This document shows positions 14,401 to 15,089 of a DNA stretch of 15,089 nucleotides, piece after piece (the first letter of the stretch is position 1; the number at the start of each line of letters is the position of its first letter). This stretch comes from JBOGGX01 sp050744245. Its GTDB lineage: Bacteria; Actinomycetota; Acidimicrobiia; Acidimicrobiales; JBOGGX01. Location: NCBI GenBank assembly GCA_050744245.1, contig JBOGGX010000220.1, positions 1 through 15,089 of the forward strand. Direction: 5' to 3'. Below the pieces are notes generated by a model. It saw only the letters and a program-made list of their open reading frames with translations, made no database searches and was not told the origin of the DNA. Position numbers and translations under genes: made by a program.

Positions 14401-15089
14401 CGGCGCCCTCACCCAAGCGCCCGAAGGATCCTGGACGCTCACCGCCGAGGACGGCTACCTCTACGGCTTCGACCCCGACGGACGGCTCACCGAGGTGCGG
14501 TCGGTGGCCGACGCCGCCCACCCGGCCGCCCCCACCTACACCTACGCCGAGGCCTACCCGGGTGGACCCCAGCGCATGACCGTGATCACCGACGCCACCG
14601 GCCGCACCATCGAACTCGACTACGGCACCCCCGCCGGCAACCCCGACTGCTCGGCCCCGGCCGGGTACACCCCGCCCCCGGCCGGGATGCTGTGCCGGGC
14701 CGCCTATGTCGGCTTCGGGGGCGGCACCACCGACCTGTACTACTCCAACGGGCAACTCGCCGCCGTCGTCGAACCGGGCGACGGCACCGTGGGCCGACCC
14801 ACGACCAACTTCTTCTACGACGCCTCGGCCCGACTCGTCGGCATCCGCGACGTGCTCACCAACGACCTGCTGGCCTCGCCCACCCCGCCCTTCGCCGACT
14901 CCGAAGCGCACCGCTGGGTGCTCGATTACGACCCCGACGGGCGGGTCACCCGGATCCGGGGACCCGAACCCTCGCCCGGCGGCGCCCGCGCCGGACATCG
15001 CTACGAATACCTGGCGCCCACCGTCACCCAGGTCCAGATCGACGGGTTCACCCCCGAGGCCGGCTACGCCCGCCGGGTCGAGCTCGACC
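11480..15089 (+). CDS. Secreted Rhs/YD-repeat giant protein (3' end outside window)
   Basis: The frame is open from ATG 11480 to the window edge (1203 codons so far). GGAGG at 11471-11475 precedes it by four bases; GTG 11486 is an alternative start with better spacing. A Sec-type signal is clear: basic KGRRLARVRLTRR, hydrophobic SVAVGLSLVLVAELLAA, then GDSAAGAPA with likely cleavage near 40. After a Pro-rich linker come an N-terminal beta domain typical of actinobacterial Rhs-like proteins (to about 330), a DNRLRE-like domain (about 343-490), two fibronectin-like domains (about 497-704), an Rhs entry stretch GPVSVNLASGNAVVGYQS (about 721), a PA14-like domain (about 793-897), and YD-type repeats (YGFDPDGRLTEV near 1000, LDYDPDGRVTRI near 1150). 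Such shells usually encapsulate a variable C-terminal toxin, not visible here. It is 192 bp after the relaxase on the same strand. Confidence 0.9.
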   Translation, partial: MGVRWKGRRLARVRLTRRSVAVGLSLVLVAELLAAGDSAAGAPARPEREWRPPPAAVSPAVTPTPRVPSGSPTPIVGEVEPETRIPLPSVPVLGFDPVTSVEVVDQRSADRTVFRNTDGTLTLQAWGEPRFYQPAGSEAWEPIDNRLVADEDRPGWLRNEANSWTVRFGPVAADGSGGVEIDVDGRTVRFGPSGGSAVPIAPVPGTGDQANTVTYPDAWPGVDLVYRVTGSGVKEELVVRQATRAVFGFRLEGAAFDPDPANPGGLVERGRARDEGGLVVNPPDIVDASGRPVDHEAARPAVAATDEDGGQRLDLTVDPGWLSGLPASAFPIVIDPVIAPGPYHSAAYKWRNGSVVYTCGPCHVQVGDAQEGLVPTLWRSTLAFDYSPADNAITHNATLNLSCYGAAPVACSGSGYTVVGHAFGLNWWQAPGDGTWWGFDDHSYTPTFNLTNLYNSWTSTGIDGGVLGLWGWEEPSPNDFYTYKKFQTVGFSLDFNHPPTAANLSPANPTTAHSVTPTLQAQVTDQNGHNIWYHFRRCQTFDGVNCATTPMEFGHGGPVANGTVMSAAVPAGWMEQNKSYLWWVRVSDTIDLRDGPASRYTTRSDPPPVPAPQSPAADGVVTGLRPTFTSSGVVDPEGDIVSYRFRVTTGSDGQSGRIHESLWQPGPGYTAPEGAVPDGTYWWAVQARDQFDVRSAWSTPVRFRADQRLGVRPTMPYDTMGPVSVNLASGNAVVGYQSRSFATVGDPVGLAFTYNSLGPVPRGLSGGYFADPNGNGTKDTGEPRVLTRVDPQVSFDWGSPGEGPDPGVLDPAHFTTEWTGFITPPANPPANRWVLEVEAGATNCTNVRVGPGPGFQVSGCGSPAPSAPFTIPPGEFTPLFVSYGAKGGVTKLHLRIRPEGAADGTEYPIPPDWLSPTAPALPHGWSRTGDSLGAATYTSLRAINGQVTQLLDDTGAAHVFTWTGAAWAPPPDEDGALTQAPEGSWTLTAEDGYLYGFDPDGRLTEVRSVADAAHPAAPTYTYAEAYPGGPQRMTVITDATGRTIELDYGTPAGNPDCSAPAGYTPPPAGMLCRAAYVGFGGGTTDLYYSNGQLAAVVEPGDGTVGRPTTNFFYDASARLVGIRDVLTNDLLASPTPPFADSEAHRWVLDYDPDGRVTRIRGPEPSPGGARAGHRYEYLAPTVTQVQIDGFTPEAGYARRVELD

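Noticed and set aside
1..15089. CRISPR array, insertion-sequence ends or further RNA genes
   Set aside because: I saw no regularly spaced repeats, no transposase and no second tRNA or rRNA. This was by eye, so short or degenerate copies could be missed.

Overview
This is a high-GC bacterial chromosome segment with GTG-rich starts and several TANNNT -10 boxes lying 6-7 nt ahead of GTG codons, a leaderless style common in Actinomycetota. Protein character (GluRS, DUF218, an Rhs-like secreted giant, a MobF relaxase) fits an actinobacterium, perhaps of Acidimicrobiia type; that placement is inference, since no rRNA or marker search could be run.

Layout. (1) 1-181: the 3' end of a group II intron, comprising the last 23 codons of its reverse transcriptase/maturase, domain V and domain VI. 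The intron stops directly before the start codon of the next gene. (2) 182-3494: core genes on the + strand: a conserved hypothetical protein, gltX (glutamyl-tRNA synthetase), a membrane-anchored DUF218/YdcF-like protein whose GTG abuts the gltX stop, and a GNAT acetyltransferase. (3) 3506-3663: a tRNA-Gln(CTG) unit with promoter, encoded CCA and a strong downstream hairpin. (4) 3664-11287: what looks like one end of an integrative mobile element sited at tRNA-Gln. It has a sigma-like regulator and two tiny, acid-free basic proteins on +; then an operon on - of XRE-type regulator, tyrosine recombinase, 61-aa protein and excisionase-like HTH protein; then, divergently, an HTH protein and a MobF/TrwC-type relaxase-helicase. 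(5) 11288-15089: a secreted Rhs/YD-repeat protein, open to the window edge, with a C-terminus (the usual site of a toxin) outside the window.

How the parts work together. The recombinase and excisionase-like protein would integrate and excise the element, and the relaxase would start conjugative DNA transfer. No coupling protein or secretion genes are in view. The most interesting observation is a shared two-part sequence, TCTCAGGGAC - 16 nt - CATAG(G/C)ACGG, found once upstream of the sigma-like gene and once upstream of the operon of two small basic proteins, with identical spacing. This suggests an autoregulated sigma factor whose second target is a pair of translationally coupled, nucleoid-protein-like micropeptides.
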